Below are positions 47,298-56,399 of a DNA stretch of 64,000 bases, piece after piece (position 1 is the stretch's first letter; each line of letters opens with the position of its first letter). The translations under genes and the position numbers were made by a program. The DNA comes from Gemmatimonadaceae bacterium (GTDB lineage: Bacteria; Gemmatimonadota; Gemmatimonadetes; Gemmatimonadales; Gemmatimonadaceae), in contig JANYHT010000004.1 in NCBI GenBank assembly GCA_025358925.1, positions 43,486-107,485 on the forward strand. Reading direction: 5' to 3'. The notes under the pieces are model-generated. The model saw nothing but the letters and a program-made list of their open reading frames with translations. It did not search any database and had not been told where the DNA came from.

Positions 47298-48278
47298 ATG
47301 GCCGTCATCACCTACCGCGACGCACTCAACATGGCGCTGCGCGAAGAAATGCACCGCGACGATCGCGTCTTCCTCATGGGTGAGGAAGTCGCCGTCTACC
47401 AAGGCGCGTACAAAGTGTCCAAGGGTTTGCTGCAAGAGTTCGGCGAGATGCGCGTCGTCGACACGCCCATCACCGAACTCGGATTCGCCGGTGTTGGCGT
47501 CGGCTCTGCGATGGCAGGATTGCGTCCGATCATCGAATTCATGACGTGGAATTTCGCGCTACTCGCGATCGACCAAGTGGTGAATGCGGCCGCAAAGATG
47601 CTGTATATGTCTGGTGGTCAATTCCCGATGCCGATTGTCTTCCGCGGACCGAACGGCGCTGCGCTACAACTGGGCGCGCAACATTCGCAGGCGTGGGAAT
47701 CCTGGCTCGCGCACATTCCGGGATTGAAGGTTGTTGCGCCGTCAACACCATATGACGCGAAAGGACTCCTCAAGGCCGCCATTCGCGACGACAACCCCGT
47801 CTGCTTTCTCGAAGGCGAGATGTTGTACAACACAAAAGGGGAAGTGCCCGACGACGACTACGTCATCCCACTTGGCAAAGCTGAAGTGAAACGCATCGGC
47901 GAACATGTGTCGCTGATTTCGCATGGCAAGATGGTGCTCGTTGCATTGCAAGTTGCTGAGCATTTTGCGAAAGAAGGGATTTCGTGCGAAGTGGTGGACC
48001 TCCGCACGATTCGACCTATGGACGTAGACACCATCACGGCGTCGGTCCGCAAAACCAACCGATGCGTTGTCGTCGAGGAAGGCTGGGAAGTGTGTGGTGT
48101 TGGTGCACAAGTTGTCGATTATGTGCAGCGATTTTGCTTCGATCATCTTGATGCGCCCGTGTTACGCGTGCATCAAGCCGACGCACCGATGCCCTACGCG
48201 AAAAGTCTCGAGAAGGCGGCGAAACCCGACGTCGCCAAGACGATCGCCGCAGTGAAGCAAGTCCTCTACATCGACTAA
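47298..48278 (+). CDS. pdhB: Pyruvate dehydrogenase E1 component, beta subunit
   Basis: The product is 326 residues. Features include MGEEVAVYQGAYKVSKGL, DTPITELGFAGVGVGSAM, EFMTWNFALLAIDQVVN and the C-terminal CVVVEEGWEVCGVGAQV of the transketolase C domain. Together with PdhA it makes the E1 heterotetramer. The gene is 3 bp upstream of the E2 gene. Confidence 0.95.
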   Translation: MAVITYRDALNMALREEMHRDDRVFLMGEEVAVYQGAYKVSKGLLQEFGEMRVVDTPITELGFAGVGVGSAMAGLRPIIEFMTWNFALLAIDQVVNAAAKMLYMSGGQFPMPIVFRGPNGAALQLGAQHSQAWESWLAHIPGLKVVAPSTPYDAKGLLKAAIRDDNPVCFLEGEMLYNTKGEVPDDDYVIPLGKAEVKRIGEHVSLISHGKMVLVALQVAEHFAKEGISCEVVDLRTIRPMDVDTITASVRKTNRCVVVEEGWEVCGVGAQVVDYVQRFCFDHLDAPVLRVHQADAPMPYAKSLEKAAKPDVAKTIAAVKQVLYID

Positions 48279-48281
48279 GCC

Positions 48282-49556
48282 ATGGCGACCAAAGTGATGA
48301 TGGAGGCGCTCTCTCCGACGATGGAAGAGGGTCGCCTCGTGAAGTGGCTCAAGAACGTCGGCGACGCGGTGAAAACCGGCGAGACCATTGCCGAAGTCGA
48401 AACCGACAAAGCCGTCATGGAGCTCGTGGCGCGCGGCGATGGCATCCTGCGTGCACGACTCGTTGAAGAAGGGGCGACGAGCCCGATCGGCGAAACGCTC
48501 GCGGTGATCGCGACGGCTGATGAGGACATTTCGAAACTCACGGGTGGTGCGACAACCGCCGTTTCACGCGGAGTCGCGGAGAACGCGGAGCCAACAGAAA
48601 CTTCTGTTGTTGCTGTCGTTGTGCCTTCGACTGTGGCTGTTCCTTCTCCTGTTGCTGTCCCCTCCGCGACCTCCGCGCCTCCGCGTGAAACCGCAGTTTC
48701 AGTCCGGTCCTCCCCACTTGCCCGTCGCCTTGCCAGCGAACGCGGCATCGCCCTCGATGCGGTGCACGGCTCCGGACCCAATGGCCGCATCATCCGACGC
48801 GACATTGAATCTGCGGCATCTGCTGCACCCGCCGTATCGAACCCTATTCCCTCGTCCCTATCCCCTAGTCCCCAGCCATTCACCGACGTCCCACTCACGC
48901 AGATCCGCAAAACCATCGCGCGTCGCCTGAGCGAATCCATCGGTCCGATTCCGACGTTTTATCTCACGTCAGAAATCGACATGACGCAGGTCGGCAAATT
49001 GCGCGAGCAAATGCTGGCCGCCGGTGATCAGTTCAAAGTCTCCGTCAACGACATTGTACTCAAAGCCGTCGCGACAGCTCTCGTCAGACACCCCGAGTGC
49101 AACGCACATTGGCTCACTGATCACATTCGCTACTTCACGCGCGTACACCTCGGCATGGCCGTCGCGACCGATGATGGCTTAATCGTACCCGTCATCACCG
49201 ACGCACAGAACAAAGGGCTCGGACAAATCGGACGCGAAGCGCGCGACTTCGCGAAACGTGCGCGTGAGCGCAAACTCACGCCCGCCGAATACACGGGCAG
49301 CACATTCTCCGTTTCAAACCTCGGCATGTTTGGCATCGATCAGTTCACCGCCATCATCAATCCGCCGGAAGCCGCGATCCTCGCCATCGGGTCGACCGAA
49401 ACGAAGCCGGTGTGGGAGAACGGGGCGTTCGTGTCACGTCTTCGCATGCGCGTCACGATGAGCTGCGATCATCGCGTCATCGACGGCGCTGTTGGTGCGC
49501 GCTTCTTGCAAACGCTGCGACAACTGCTCGAAGCACCGATGATGTTGTTGTTCTAG
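48282..49556 (+). CDS. pdhC: Dihydrolipoamide acetyltransferase (E2) of pyruvate dehydrogenase
   Basis: The product is 424 residues: one lipoyl domain (lipoylated Lys43 in VETDKAVME), a long linker, a peripheral-subunit-binding domain (SSPLARRLASERGIALDAVHG then GRIIRRDIE, about 145-180) and the catalytic domain ending CDHRVIDGAVGARFLQ with the active-site His and Asp. It transfers acetyl groups to CoA and forms the complex core. The first linker contains a 129-bp palindromic insert (48562-48690) and the second a heptamer-type array (48842-48876), both in frame. Confidence 0.94.
   Translation: MATKVMMEALSPTMEEGRLVKWLKNVGDAVKTGETIAEVETDKAVMELVARGDGILRARLVEEGATSPIGETLAVIATADEDISKLTGGATTAVSRGVAENAEPTETSVVAVVVPSTVAVPSPVAVPSATSAPPRETAVSVRSSPLARRLASERGIALDAVHGSGPNGRIIRRDIESAASAAPAVSNPIPSSLSPSPQPFTDVPLTQIRKTIARRLSESIGPIPTFYLTSEIDMTQVGKLREQMLAAGDQFKVSVNDIVLKAVATALVRHPECNAHWLTDHIRYFTRVHLGMAVATDDGLIVPVITDAQNKGLGQIGREARDFAKRARERKLTPAEYTGSTFSVSNLGMFGIDQFTAIINPPEAAILAIGSTETKPVWENGAFVSRLRMRVTMSCDHRVIDGAVGARFLQTLRQLLEAPMMLLF
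48562..48690 (+). repeat. In-frame palindromic element inside the E2 gene
   Basis: The left arm TTTCACGCGGAG... (48562-48590) and right arm (48662-48690, ending ...CTCCGCGTGAAA) are 29 bases each and complementary at 26 of 29 positions. The whole element is 129 bases, exactly 43 codons, and lies in the interdomain linker between the lipoyl and E1/E3-binding domains. Confidence 0.8.
48842..48876 (+). repeat. Heptamer-type array inside the E2 gene
   Basis: CCCTATTCCCTCGTCCCTAT and the following bases keep the seven-base spacing of the intergenic arrays and encode NPIPSSLSPSPQP in the second E2 linker. Confidence 0.7.
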
Positions 49557-49674
49557 TCGAGAATCACGCCATCAACCGAGACTGTCACACCACCGGCACA
49601 ATGAGAATCGCCGCGTAGGCATGGTCGTCCCCAGTGAGACGCTACACCCTCAGCTCTCTCTGGACCGCCTTGCC

Positions 49675-52600
49675 ATGCGACACGCCCTCTCACGCACTGC
49701 CCGTACACTGACCGCGCTATTGCTCAGCGCTGCATTCCTCAGTGGATGTGCCGGTGGCGATGCGCCAACCACACCCAAAGCGTCGCCGCCGGGCACTGAT
49801 CCAACAACGCCACCGGTGCCAACACCAGTTGGCGCCATGGTCGTGACGATCACGGGTTTGGTTGCTGGAACGCCAGGCGACGTCGTGATCAGCGGACCGA
49901 ATGCGTACGCACGCAGCATAAGTGCGACTGGTCTGCTCGAATCACTCGTACCGGGACGCTACACGGTGATCGGACGCGTCGTGCGCACCGGCGACGGTCG
50001 CTTTGCGCCAACGAGCAGCGAGCAAACGGTTGATGTTGCTGCTGGTGGGTCGGCTGCACTCGCGGCGGTTGCATACGTGGCACTTCCCACCGTCATCGAC
50101 GTCGTCATTAGCGGATTGCCCAGCAACGTCGTCGCTGCCGTTTCGCTCACGCCTCCCAGCGGTGAGAACGTCGTAGTCGGCGCATCGATGCGCTTCGCAT
50201 CCGCCCAAAACGGTCGCTGGCGCATGAACGCCAGCCTCGTGCGCGATGCGGGATACAGCTACACCCCGTCCCCGAGCACACGCGACACCACGGTAACAAG
50301 CGGCGACACGCTGCGATTCGCGGTGCAGTACGGACTCTCGTCGGGTGCCATGGCCATCGCGGTCACGGGACTTCCGACCAGCGCCGAGCCGACCATTGTT
50401 GTTGCCGGACCTAACGCATTCTCGCAAACGGTTCACAGTACCACGACGCTGACCGACCTCGCGCCCGGCGCATACGTGGTCACCAGTAGCAGTGCTTCCG
50501 CCAATAATTTCACGTTCGCGCCGATCGTCGCAACGCAGCAAGTTACGGTGGTGGCCTCGCTCGTGGCGTCGCCAGTAACCATCGCGTTTACCGCGCAACT
50601 TGGTCGCGCCACCGTCGCTTTTAGCGGGCTGCCCAGCGCGCTCGCGCCGGTGGTCACGATGGTTGGCAATGGCATCACGCGTACAATCACCGGGGCCGGC
50701 ATACTCGACTCACTGCCGGTTGGGCGCTATACCGCCACCGCAGCAACCGTAACCGCAAACGGCGTCACATACGCCGCACTGCCTGCGCAGCAAATGGTCG
50801 ACGTACCGCTCAACGGCACCGCCGCAACAACGCTGTTCATGTACGCGCCCATGCCTGCAGTTGTGGACGTCGTTGTGAGCGGCCTGCCAACGGGCAATAA
50901 CGCCGTTGTCACGCTGAGTTCACCCAGTGGCCTTGATACGGCCTTAACCGCCTCAGCACGCATCACAGGCCCCGCAGGACGTTGGCGTCTCACGGCCGCT
51001 TCAACGGCAATTGGTGGCTACACCTATACGCCGTCGCCGACGTCGCGCGATACCACACTCGTTTCCGGAGATACGGCGCGCATGCCCGTGCAATACGCGC
51101 TGAGCACGGGCGCGCTCGCGCTCGCGATCACCGGCTTACCGTCCGGATCCGGCGCGACCGTGCAGATCACCGGACCCGGCCTCTTCTCCCGCACTGTGAT
51201 TGCCACCACCACGCTGACTGGTTTGACGCCCGGCACGTACACCATCACCGCTGCCAGCGCCACCGTCTTTGGATTGCCGTACGTGCCGTCATCGGCAACG
51301 CAACAAGTAAGTGTTTCTGCATCGCTCGTCGCGTCACCGGTCACTATCACATACGCGTTGGCCGGTGGGCGCCTCTCACTCCACGCGAACGGATTACCGG
51401 CTGGCCTCGTGCCGACCTTTACGCTCGTCGGTAGCGTCGGCTCGACGATCATCACCGGCGCAGGAACGGTGTCCGGCCTGTCGCCTGGGAACTACACCGT
51501 GACAGCGAACAACGTCGCGTCCGGAACGACGACAACGTACGCAGCAGCAGTTGCCACCATGCCGATCACGATTACGTTGGGATTGGTTGTCGAAGCAAGC
51601 TTTGTCTACGCACCAACTGGCGGCGGTGGTAGTGGCAACGGTGGTTTCAATCTCGCCGTCGAAAATGTCTATCTCACGCAAGCCACACAGCGCTACGACG
51701 GCACGGTGTCCCTGGTTGCCGGACGCGATGCGCTGCTTCGCGTGTTTGTCACCGCCAGTGTCGCCAATACCAATCGTCCCGATGTACGCGTGCGTGTATA
51801 CGATGGAAACACGCTGTTGCAAACCGTCACGATTGGCGCACCCGAAGCGAGCGTACGCACCGCCACGGCAGAAGGCACGCTCACCTCATCGTGGAATACG
51901 ATCATTGCCGCCGCGAACGTGCGCACCTCCATGCGCGTCGTGGCCGATGTGGATCCCACGGCCGCGATCGCCGAGGCGGATCGTACAGACAATATCTGGC
52001 CGCGTGGTGGAACACCGCAGCTGATTGCCGTGACGGCCACACCCGCCTTTAATGTTCGCTTCGTTCCTGTGGTCAACGCGGGTCTGACGGGCAACATCAC
52101 CGACGCCAACAAGGAATCGTTCCTCGCCACGACGCGTCGCATCTTTCCGTTCAACACTGTTGTTGCCGACGTGCGCGCACCGTTTACCTCCAGCGCGCCC
52201 GCCCTCCAGTCGTCCGACGGCAATTCCGCGTGGCTCACGATTCTGAGTGAGCTCAACGCGCTTCGCACCTCCGATGCCGCGCCGAGTACCACGCACTATT
52301 ACGGCGTCGTGAAGGTGACGTACAACAGTGGCATCGCGGGTCTCGGCTACGTGCCGGGTCGCGCAGCAATGGGCTGGGACTATTTGCCAACGGGCGACGG
52401 TGTCGCCGCACACGAATGGGGACACAACTTCTCTCGGCCGCACACGCCATGCGGCGTGAGCGGCGATCCGAATTATCCGTACACCGGCGGTACTATCGGT
52501 GTGTGGGGATGGAATGCGACCACTAATACACTCGTCGCCCCCACGCTCACCGACATCATGGGCTATTGCAATAATCAGTGGATCAGCGATTGGACGTGGA

Positions 52601-53205
52601 CGCAGGTGATGCAGTTTCGCCAAAGCTCCGGCATTGTCATCGACAACAGCACGCGCGGCGAAGGCTTACTCATTTGGGGTCGCGTGGTTGATGGACGCGT
52701 GCTGCTTGAGCCCGCATTTCGCGTGAATGCGATTCCGACTCCCATTCCGTCAGGTGCTTCGCATCGCGCGGAACTGCTCGACGAGCAGGGACAATCGTTG
52801 CTGGATTTTCCTATTGCGGCGGAACGCGTCTCGGACATTACCGATCATGATGAACGTCAGTTTGCTGTGGTGGTACCGTGGACGGCGCGCCTCGAACAAT
52901 CACTCGCTCGCGTACGCGTCCGTGACGTGCGGTCACCACTCGCGTCGGCCATGCGCTCAACGATTGACGGCTCCGCTACCGCCGCACCGACTGATCCGAC
53001 CGCCACCACTACCGCCGACGCCCGCGGTCACACGCGCGTGCGCTGGAACGCGAAAGCATTTCCCATGGTCATGGCTCGCGACGCGGTCACCGGCGAGATC
53101 ATGGGCTTTCTGCGTCAATCGGGCGACGCGTTTGATGCGCGTGGTCGACGCGTGGAGTACGTCTACTCGGATGGTGTACGGTCGGTGGTGCGACGCGAGC
53201 GATAG
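49675..53205 (+). CDS. Large lipoprotein: seven Ig-like repeats plus a metzincin metalloprotease domain
   Basis: The product is 1176 residues with a lipobox FLSGC (Cys25). After a Thr/Pro linker, seven about 84-residue repeats run from about 53 to 648 (for example SGLPSGSGATVQITGP... pattern GLP, TTLTGLTPGTYTITA, ATQQVSV). A CARDB-like region follows (LAVENVYLTQATQ; DVRVRVYDGNTLLQTVTI). The protease site HEWGHNFSRPH (His913, Glu914, His917, His923) and the later Met-turn TDIMGYC identify a zinc metzincin; the usual Gly of HExxHxxGxxH is Ser. It should cleave proteins outside the inner membrane. Start at 49675 is chosen for the signal sequence. Confidence 0.85.
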   Translation: MRHALSRTARTLTALLLSAAFLSGCAGGDAPTTPKASPPGTDPTTPPVPTPVGAMVVTITGLVAGTPGDVVISGPNAYARSISATGLLESLVPGRYTVIGRVVRTGDGRFAPTSSEQTVDVAAGGSAALAAVAYVALPTVIDVVISGLPSNVVAAVSLTPPSGENVVVGASMRFASAQNGRWRMNASLVRDAGYSYTPSPSTRDTTVTSGDTLRFAVQYGLSSGAMAIAVTGLPTSAEPTIVVAGPNAFSQTVHSTTTLTDLAPGAYVVTSSSASANNFTFAPIVATQQVTVVASLVASPVTIAFTAQLGRATVAFSGLPSALAPVVTMVGNGITRTITGAGILDSLPVGRYTATAATVTANGVTYAALPAQQMVDVPLNGTAATTLFMYAPMPAVVDVVVSGLPTGNNAVVTLSSPSGLDTALTASARITGPAGRWRLTAASTAIGGYTYTPSPTSRDTTLVSGDTARMPVQYALSTGALALAITGLPSGSGATVQITGPGLFSRTVIATTTLTGLTPGTYTITAASATVFGLPYVPSSATQQVSVSASLVASPVTITYALAGGRLSLHANGLPAGLVPTFTLVGSVGSTIITGAGTVSGLSPGNYTVTANNVASGTTTTYAAAVATMPITITLGLVVEASFVYAPTGGGGSGNGGFNLAVENVYLTQATQRYDGTVSLVAGRDALLRVFVTASVANTNRPDVRVRVYDGNTLLQTVTIGAPEASVRTATAEGTLTSSWNTIIAAANVRTSMRVVADVDPTAAIAEADRTDNIWPRGGTPQLIAVTATPAFNVRFVPVVNAGLTGNITDANKESFLATTRRIFPFNTVVADVRAPFTSSAPALQSSDGNSAWLTILSELNALRTSDAAPSTTHYYGVVKVTYNSGIAGLGYVPGRAAMGWDYLPTGDGVAAHEWGHNFSRPHTPCGVSGDPNYPYTGGTIGVWGWNATTNTLVAPTLTDIMGYCNNQWISDWTWTQVMQFRQSSGIVIDNSTRGEGLLIWGRVVDGRVLLEPAFRVNAIPTPIPSGASHRAELLDEQGQSLLDFPIAAERVSDITDHDERQFAVVVPWTARLEQSLARVRVRDVRSPLASAMRSTIDGSATAAPTDPTATTTADARGHTRVRWNAKAFPMVMARDAVTGEIMGFLRQSGDAFDARGRRVEYVYSDGVRSVVRRER

Positions 53206-53302
53206 CGCTCGCACGACGGGATAGGTGATAGGTTTCAATGGGTAGGGAACGACCGGTCAATTCCCCGTCCGCTACGACCTTTACCCATCCCCTCGCACCT
53301 CC

Positions 53303-54706
53303 ATGGCTTCTTTCGACATCATCATCCTCGGCGGCGGTCCTGCCGGTTACGTGTGCGCGCTTCGCTCCGCCCAATTGGGCATGTCCGTCGCGGTTATTGA
53401 ACGCGAAGCATTGGGCGGCACGTGCGTATTGTGGGGCTGCATTCCGGCCAAGTCGCTGCTTGAGAGCGCGAATCTCGTCACTCGGTTATCGCACGCGAAA
53501 GAGCACGGCATCGCGATTGACGGCATGTCACTCGACTTCGGTGTGGCCATGAAGCGTTCGCGCGGCATCAGCACACAAAATTCGAAAGGCGTTGAATTTC
53601 TTTTCAAGAAAAACAAAATCACGTGGGTGCGTGGTGAAGGGATGCTTGAAAAAGGAAAGAAGGTCGTCGTCACAATGGCCGACGGAAAGACGGAAACGCA
53701 CGAGGCGAAAAAAGCAGTAGTGATTTCGACTGGTTCGCGTGTTCGTGGGTTGCCGCAAGTTGGATTGGAGCTTGACCGAACCGTTGTGTTGTCCAGCGAC
53801 GATGTGTTGGTCCTCGAGAAAGCGCCGAAAACAATGGCGGTGGTTGGTGCCGGTGCCGTTGGTTGCGAATTTGCCGACGTGTTCAGTGCGTTTGGCACGC
53901 AAGTGACGATGGTGGAAGTCGCCACCAGCATTTTACCGATTGAAGACGCCGACAGCTCGGTTGAGCTGGCAAAGGCGTTTAAGAAGCGCAAGATCGAAAT
54001 GCTGACTGGTGCCAGGATCACGAGTGCGAAGGTTACGAAGACCGGCGCGACATTGATCGTTGAAGCGGGTGGCAAAACGAACACGATTGAAGTCGAAAAA
54101 GTCCTCGTGGCGGCCGGTCGCGCTGCGAACGTTGAGAAGATCGGACTCGAAGCGTTGGGCATCATCAAGAGCGATCGTGGCTTCGTGAAAATCAACGAAA
54201 AGTTTGAAACCAACGTGCCGGGCTATTACGCCATTGGCGATGTCGCGGGCAACCAAATGCTCGCGCACAAAGGGCAACGCGAGGGTCACGTACTCGCCGA
54301 CCTGCTCGGTGGTCAGCCATTTCATGCGGTGAACTACGGCAACATTCCCAGCTGCACATACTGTCATCCCGAAGTGGCGTCGATCGGCCTCACTGAGCAG
54401 CAGTGCAAGGATCAAAAGCTCGACTACAAGATTGGCAAATTTCCGTTTTCAGCGAATGGGCGTGCCCGAACGTCGGGTGAAACCGATGGTTTCGTGAAGA
54501 TCATTCGCGATGCGAAATACGGAGAAATCCTCGGAGCGCACATCGTCGGTGCACACGCGACCGAGTTGATTCACGAAATCGTGGTCGCACGAGCGAACGA
54601 GTTCACGGTCGAAGAAATCGATCTCGCGATCCACGCGCACCCCACGCTGAGTGAAGCGATAGGAGAGGCGGTCCTGGATTCGATGGGAAAGATGCTGCAT
54701 GCGTAA
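53303..54706 (+). CDS. lpdA: Dihydrolipoamide dehydrogenase (E3)
   Basis: The product is 467 residues. It reoxidises dihydrolipoyl arms of E2 and GcvH with FAD and NAD+. FAD motif IILGGGPAGYVCA, redox-active Cys41 and Cys46 in GGTCVLWGCIPAK, NAD motif VVGAGAVGCEFADVFSAFG, the FAD-contacting YAIGDVAGNQMLAHKGQREG and the C-terminal catalytic HAHPTLSEAIGEA are intact. It may serve both pyruvate dehydrogenase and glycine cleavage. lipB starts two bases after the stop. Confidence 0.96.
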   Translation: MASFDIIILGGGPAGYVCALRSAQLGMSVAVIEREALGGTCVLWGCIPAKSLLESANLVTRLSHAKEHGIAIDGMSLDFGVAMKRSRGISTQNSKGVEFLFKKNKITWVRGEGMLEKGKKVVVTMADGKTETHEAKKAVVISTGSRVRGLPQVGLELDRTVVLSSDDVLVLEKAPKTMAVVGAGAVGCEFADVFSAFGTQVTMVEVATSILPIEDADSSVELAKAFKKRKIEMLTGARITSAKVTKTGATLIVEAGGKTNTIEVEKVLVAAGRAANVEKIGLEALGIIKSDRGFVKINEKFETNVPGYYAIGDVAGNQMLAHKGQREGHVLADLLGGQPFHAVNYGNIPSCTYCHPEVASIGLTEQQCKDQKLDYKIGKFPFSANGRARTSGETDGFVKIIRDAKYGEILGAHIVGAHATELIHEIVVARANEFTVEEIDLAIHAHPTLSEAIGEAVLDSMGKMLHA

Positions 54707-54708
54707 GT

Positions 54709-55383
54709 GTGGCAGATAACGAACTGTGGGTGTGGGATTTAGGTACGATGGAATACGACGCCGCGTATGCGGTGCAGCGCGACACGGCGCGGCGTCGAAT
54801 TTCTGGTGAGCTCGCGGAGGATGTGCTGCTGCTTGTGGAGCATCCGGCGGTTGTTACGTTAGGGCGCCGCACCAAACCGGCTCATGTGTTGGCAAGCCCG
54901 GAGTATTTAGGCGCCTTGGGGATTCTATTGCGCGACGTTGAGCGCGGCGGTGACGTCACTATTCACGAGCCGGGGCAGTTGGTGGCGTATCCAATTATCG
55001 ACCTCAAGCGACATACGAAAGACCTGCATTGGTATCTGCGACAGGTGGAAGCATCAGTCATCCGTGCACTCGAGTTGGTCGGGCTTGAGTCAGAACGTAC
55101 GGCAGGATTGACTGGTGTGTGGCGCGACGGGCGGAAGCTGGCGTCGATCGGTGTGCACGCGCGCGACTGGGTGACATGGCACGGCGTAGCACTGAACGTG
55201 CACAACGATTTGAGTACCTTCGCGCACATCGTGCCATGCGGTATTGATCAAGTGACGATGACGACGGTGGCTCGAGAGTGCGCGCAGGCGGGACTAGCAG
55301 TGCCCGACATGAGTGCGGTGCGCGACGCGGTTGTTCGTGGCTTCGCTGAAACGTTTACGCTTCGAGTCGGAAACATGCCGTAA
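54709..55383 (+). CDS. lipB: Octanoyl-[acyl-carrier-protein]:protein N-octanoyltransferase
   Basis: The product is 224 residues. It moves octanoate from ACP to lipoyl domains, ahead of LipA. LLLVEHPAVVTLGRR, RGGDVTIHEPGQLVAYPIIDL and the catalytic pair Lys (GRKLASIGVHARDWVT) and Cys (FAHIVPCGI) are the standard LipB motifs. Start is GTG at 54709, two bases after the lpdA stop, so the pair is coupled. Together with LipA at 45.3 kb it completes lipoate synthesis. Confidence 0.95.
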   Translation: MADNELWVWDLGTMEYDAAYAVQRDTARRRISGELAEDVLLLVEHPAVVTLGRRTKPAHVLASPEYLGALGILLRDVERGGDVTIHEPGQLVAYPIIDLKRHTKDLHWYLRQVEASVIRALELVGLESERTAGLTGVWRDGRKLASIGVHARDWVTWHGVALNVHNDLSTFAHIVPCGIDQVTMTTVARECAQAGLAVPDMSAVRDAVVRGFAETFTLRVGNMP

Positions 55384-55761
55384 GAACCTGCAACTATAGA
55401 CCGCGAATTTCGCGAATTGATCGGAGCAGCCTCGGGTAGTTCGCGAACTTCGAATGTAGTCTCCTCTTTTTTGTGTGCCATCGACAGGAATTGGCGCGGG
55501 TTGATTGCAGTTGTTTCATTCCAAAAAACTTTACCGCCAGATCGCGGAGCGCAGCAATACCGCGAACTGCTCCGATCAATTCGCGGCTTTCGCGTAATTC
55601 GCGGTGCAGTTCAGTTGGGCTGTGTGCCATCTCCATCATTGACCGGATTATTCAGGCTGTTTCATCCAAAAAACTGCAACTACAGGCCGCGAATTACGCG
55701 AAAGCCGCGAATTGAACGGAGCCAATTCGCGGAAATGTCGTGTCACTCGCTGCCAGCAGTC
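55384..55761. repeat. Cluster of direct and inverted non-coding repeats
   Basis: No gene is seen in these 378 bases. A unit CTGCAACTA...CCGCGAATT...CGCGAA...GGAGC occurs at 55388-55430 (plus), 55561-55609 (inverted) and 55674-55722 (plus). A second unit from TGTGTGCCAT to TTTCATTCCAAAAAACT occurs at 55472-55530 and 55621-55674, about 148 bases apart. The arrangement resembles a mobile palindromic (REP/MITE-like) family. Confidence 0.75.
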
Positions 55762-56217
55762 TTACGGTTTAACCGTTTGCGACTTGGAAATGGAATCCAT
55801 GCGTTCCTTGGCACGATACGGGTTCGGGATGTGCAACTTCTCCGCGTTGCTGTCGAAGTCACTCCACCCAACGCTCACAATAGTGTCGTTCTGCATGAGG
55901 ATCGGCGTCTCTTGTTCGCGTGTAATTGCGTCCTCAATGCTCCCAGGCGCCTCGCGATACCACAGCACGCGATAGAGCTGGCCTTCGACAATAAACATCT
56001 GCGTACGGAAGCCATTCACCAATCGCATTGAATCGGCGGGCTGACGGGGCTTGAGTGTGCCCGTACCCAAGACCGCCAGCACGGAATCTTTGCGCATGCC
56101 GGCGTGCAACGGTTTGAGCTTGGCCTTTCCAACAATGTCGGATGGACCGCAGGCAACGGCGGCAGCGACCAGCAACGGGAGCGTGGCCTTCAAGGAGCGG
56201 ACAAAACGTGTGTGCAT
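55762..56217 (-). CDS. Small lipoprotein, BamE/SmpA-like in part
   Basis: The product is 151 residues with a lipobox VAAAVAC (Cys23). The segment LKPLHAGMRKDSVLAVLGTG matches the loop-helix of the BamE/SmpA/OmlA fold (…xxGMtkxxVxxllG), and FIVEGQLYRVLWYRE gives the next strands. BamE binds the BAM complex and cardiolipin/phosphatidylglycerol, but many BamE-fold proteins have other roles, so a specific function is not assigned. Confidence 0.65.
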   Translation of the reverse strand: MHTRFVRSLKATLPLLVAAAVACGPSDIVGKAKLKPLHAGMRKDSVLAVLGTGTLKPRQPADSMRLVNGFRTQMFIVEGQLYRVLWYREAPGSIEDAITREQETPILMQNDTIVSVGWSDFDSNAEKLHIPNPYRAKERMDSISKSQTVKP

Positions 56218-56399
56218 GATGAGAGGGAATGAGTGAGTCTAGAAATCAGCGGCGTGGCCGCGATTGGTCATGGTCAGCGCTGGCTTGCGCCTCGCCCAAA
56301 ATAGCGCAACAAGACAAACGTGCGTGTTGGGACGAATGTGTGATACGCGCTACGCCCCAGCGAGGTCCGAACAAACAAGAAGAGCTGAGGGAAAAACAA

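Noticed and set aside
53347..54213. Minus-strand reading frame of 288 codons inside lpdA
   Set aside because: Antisense to intact E3 motifs; composition is Ser/Thr/Ala-rich as expected from a shadow frame.
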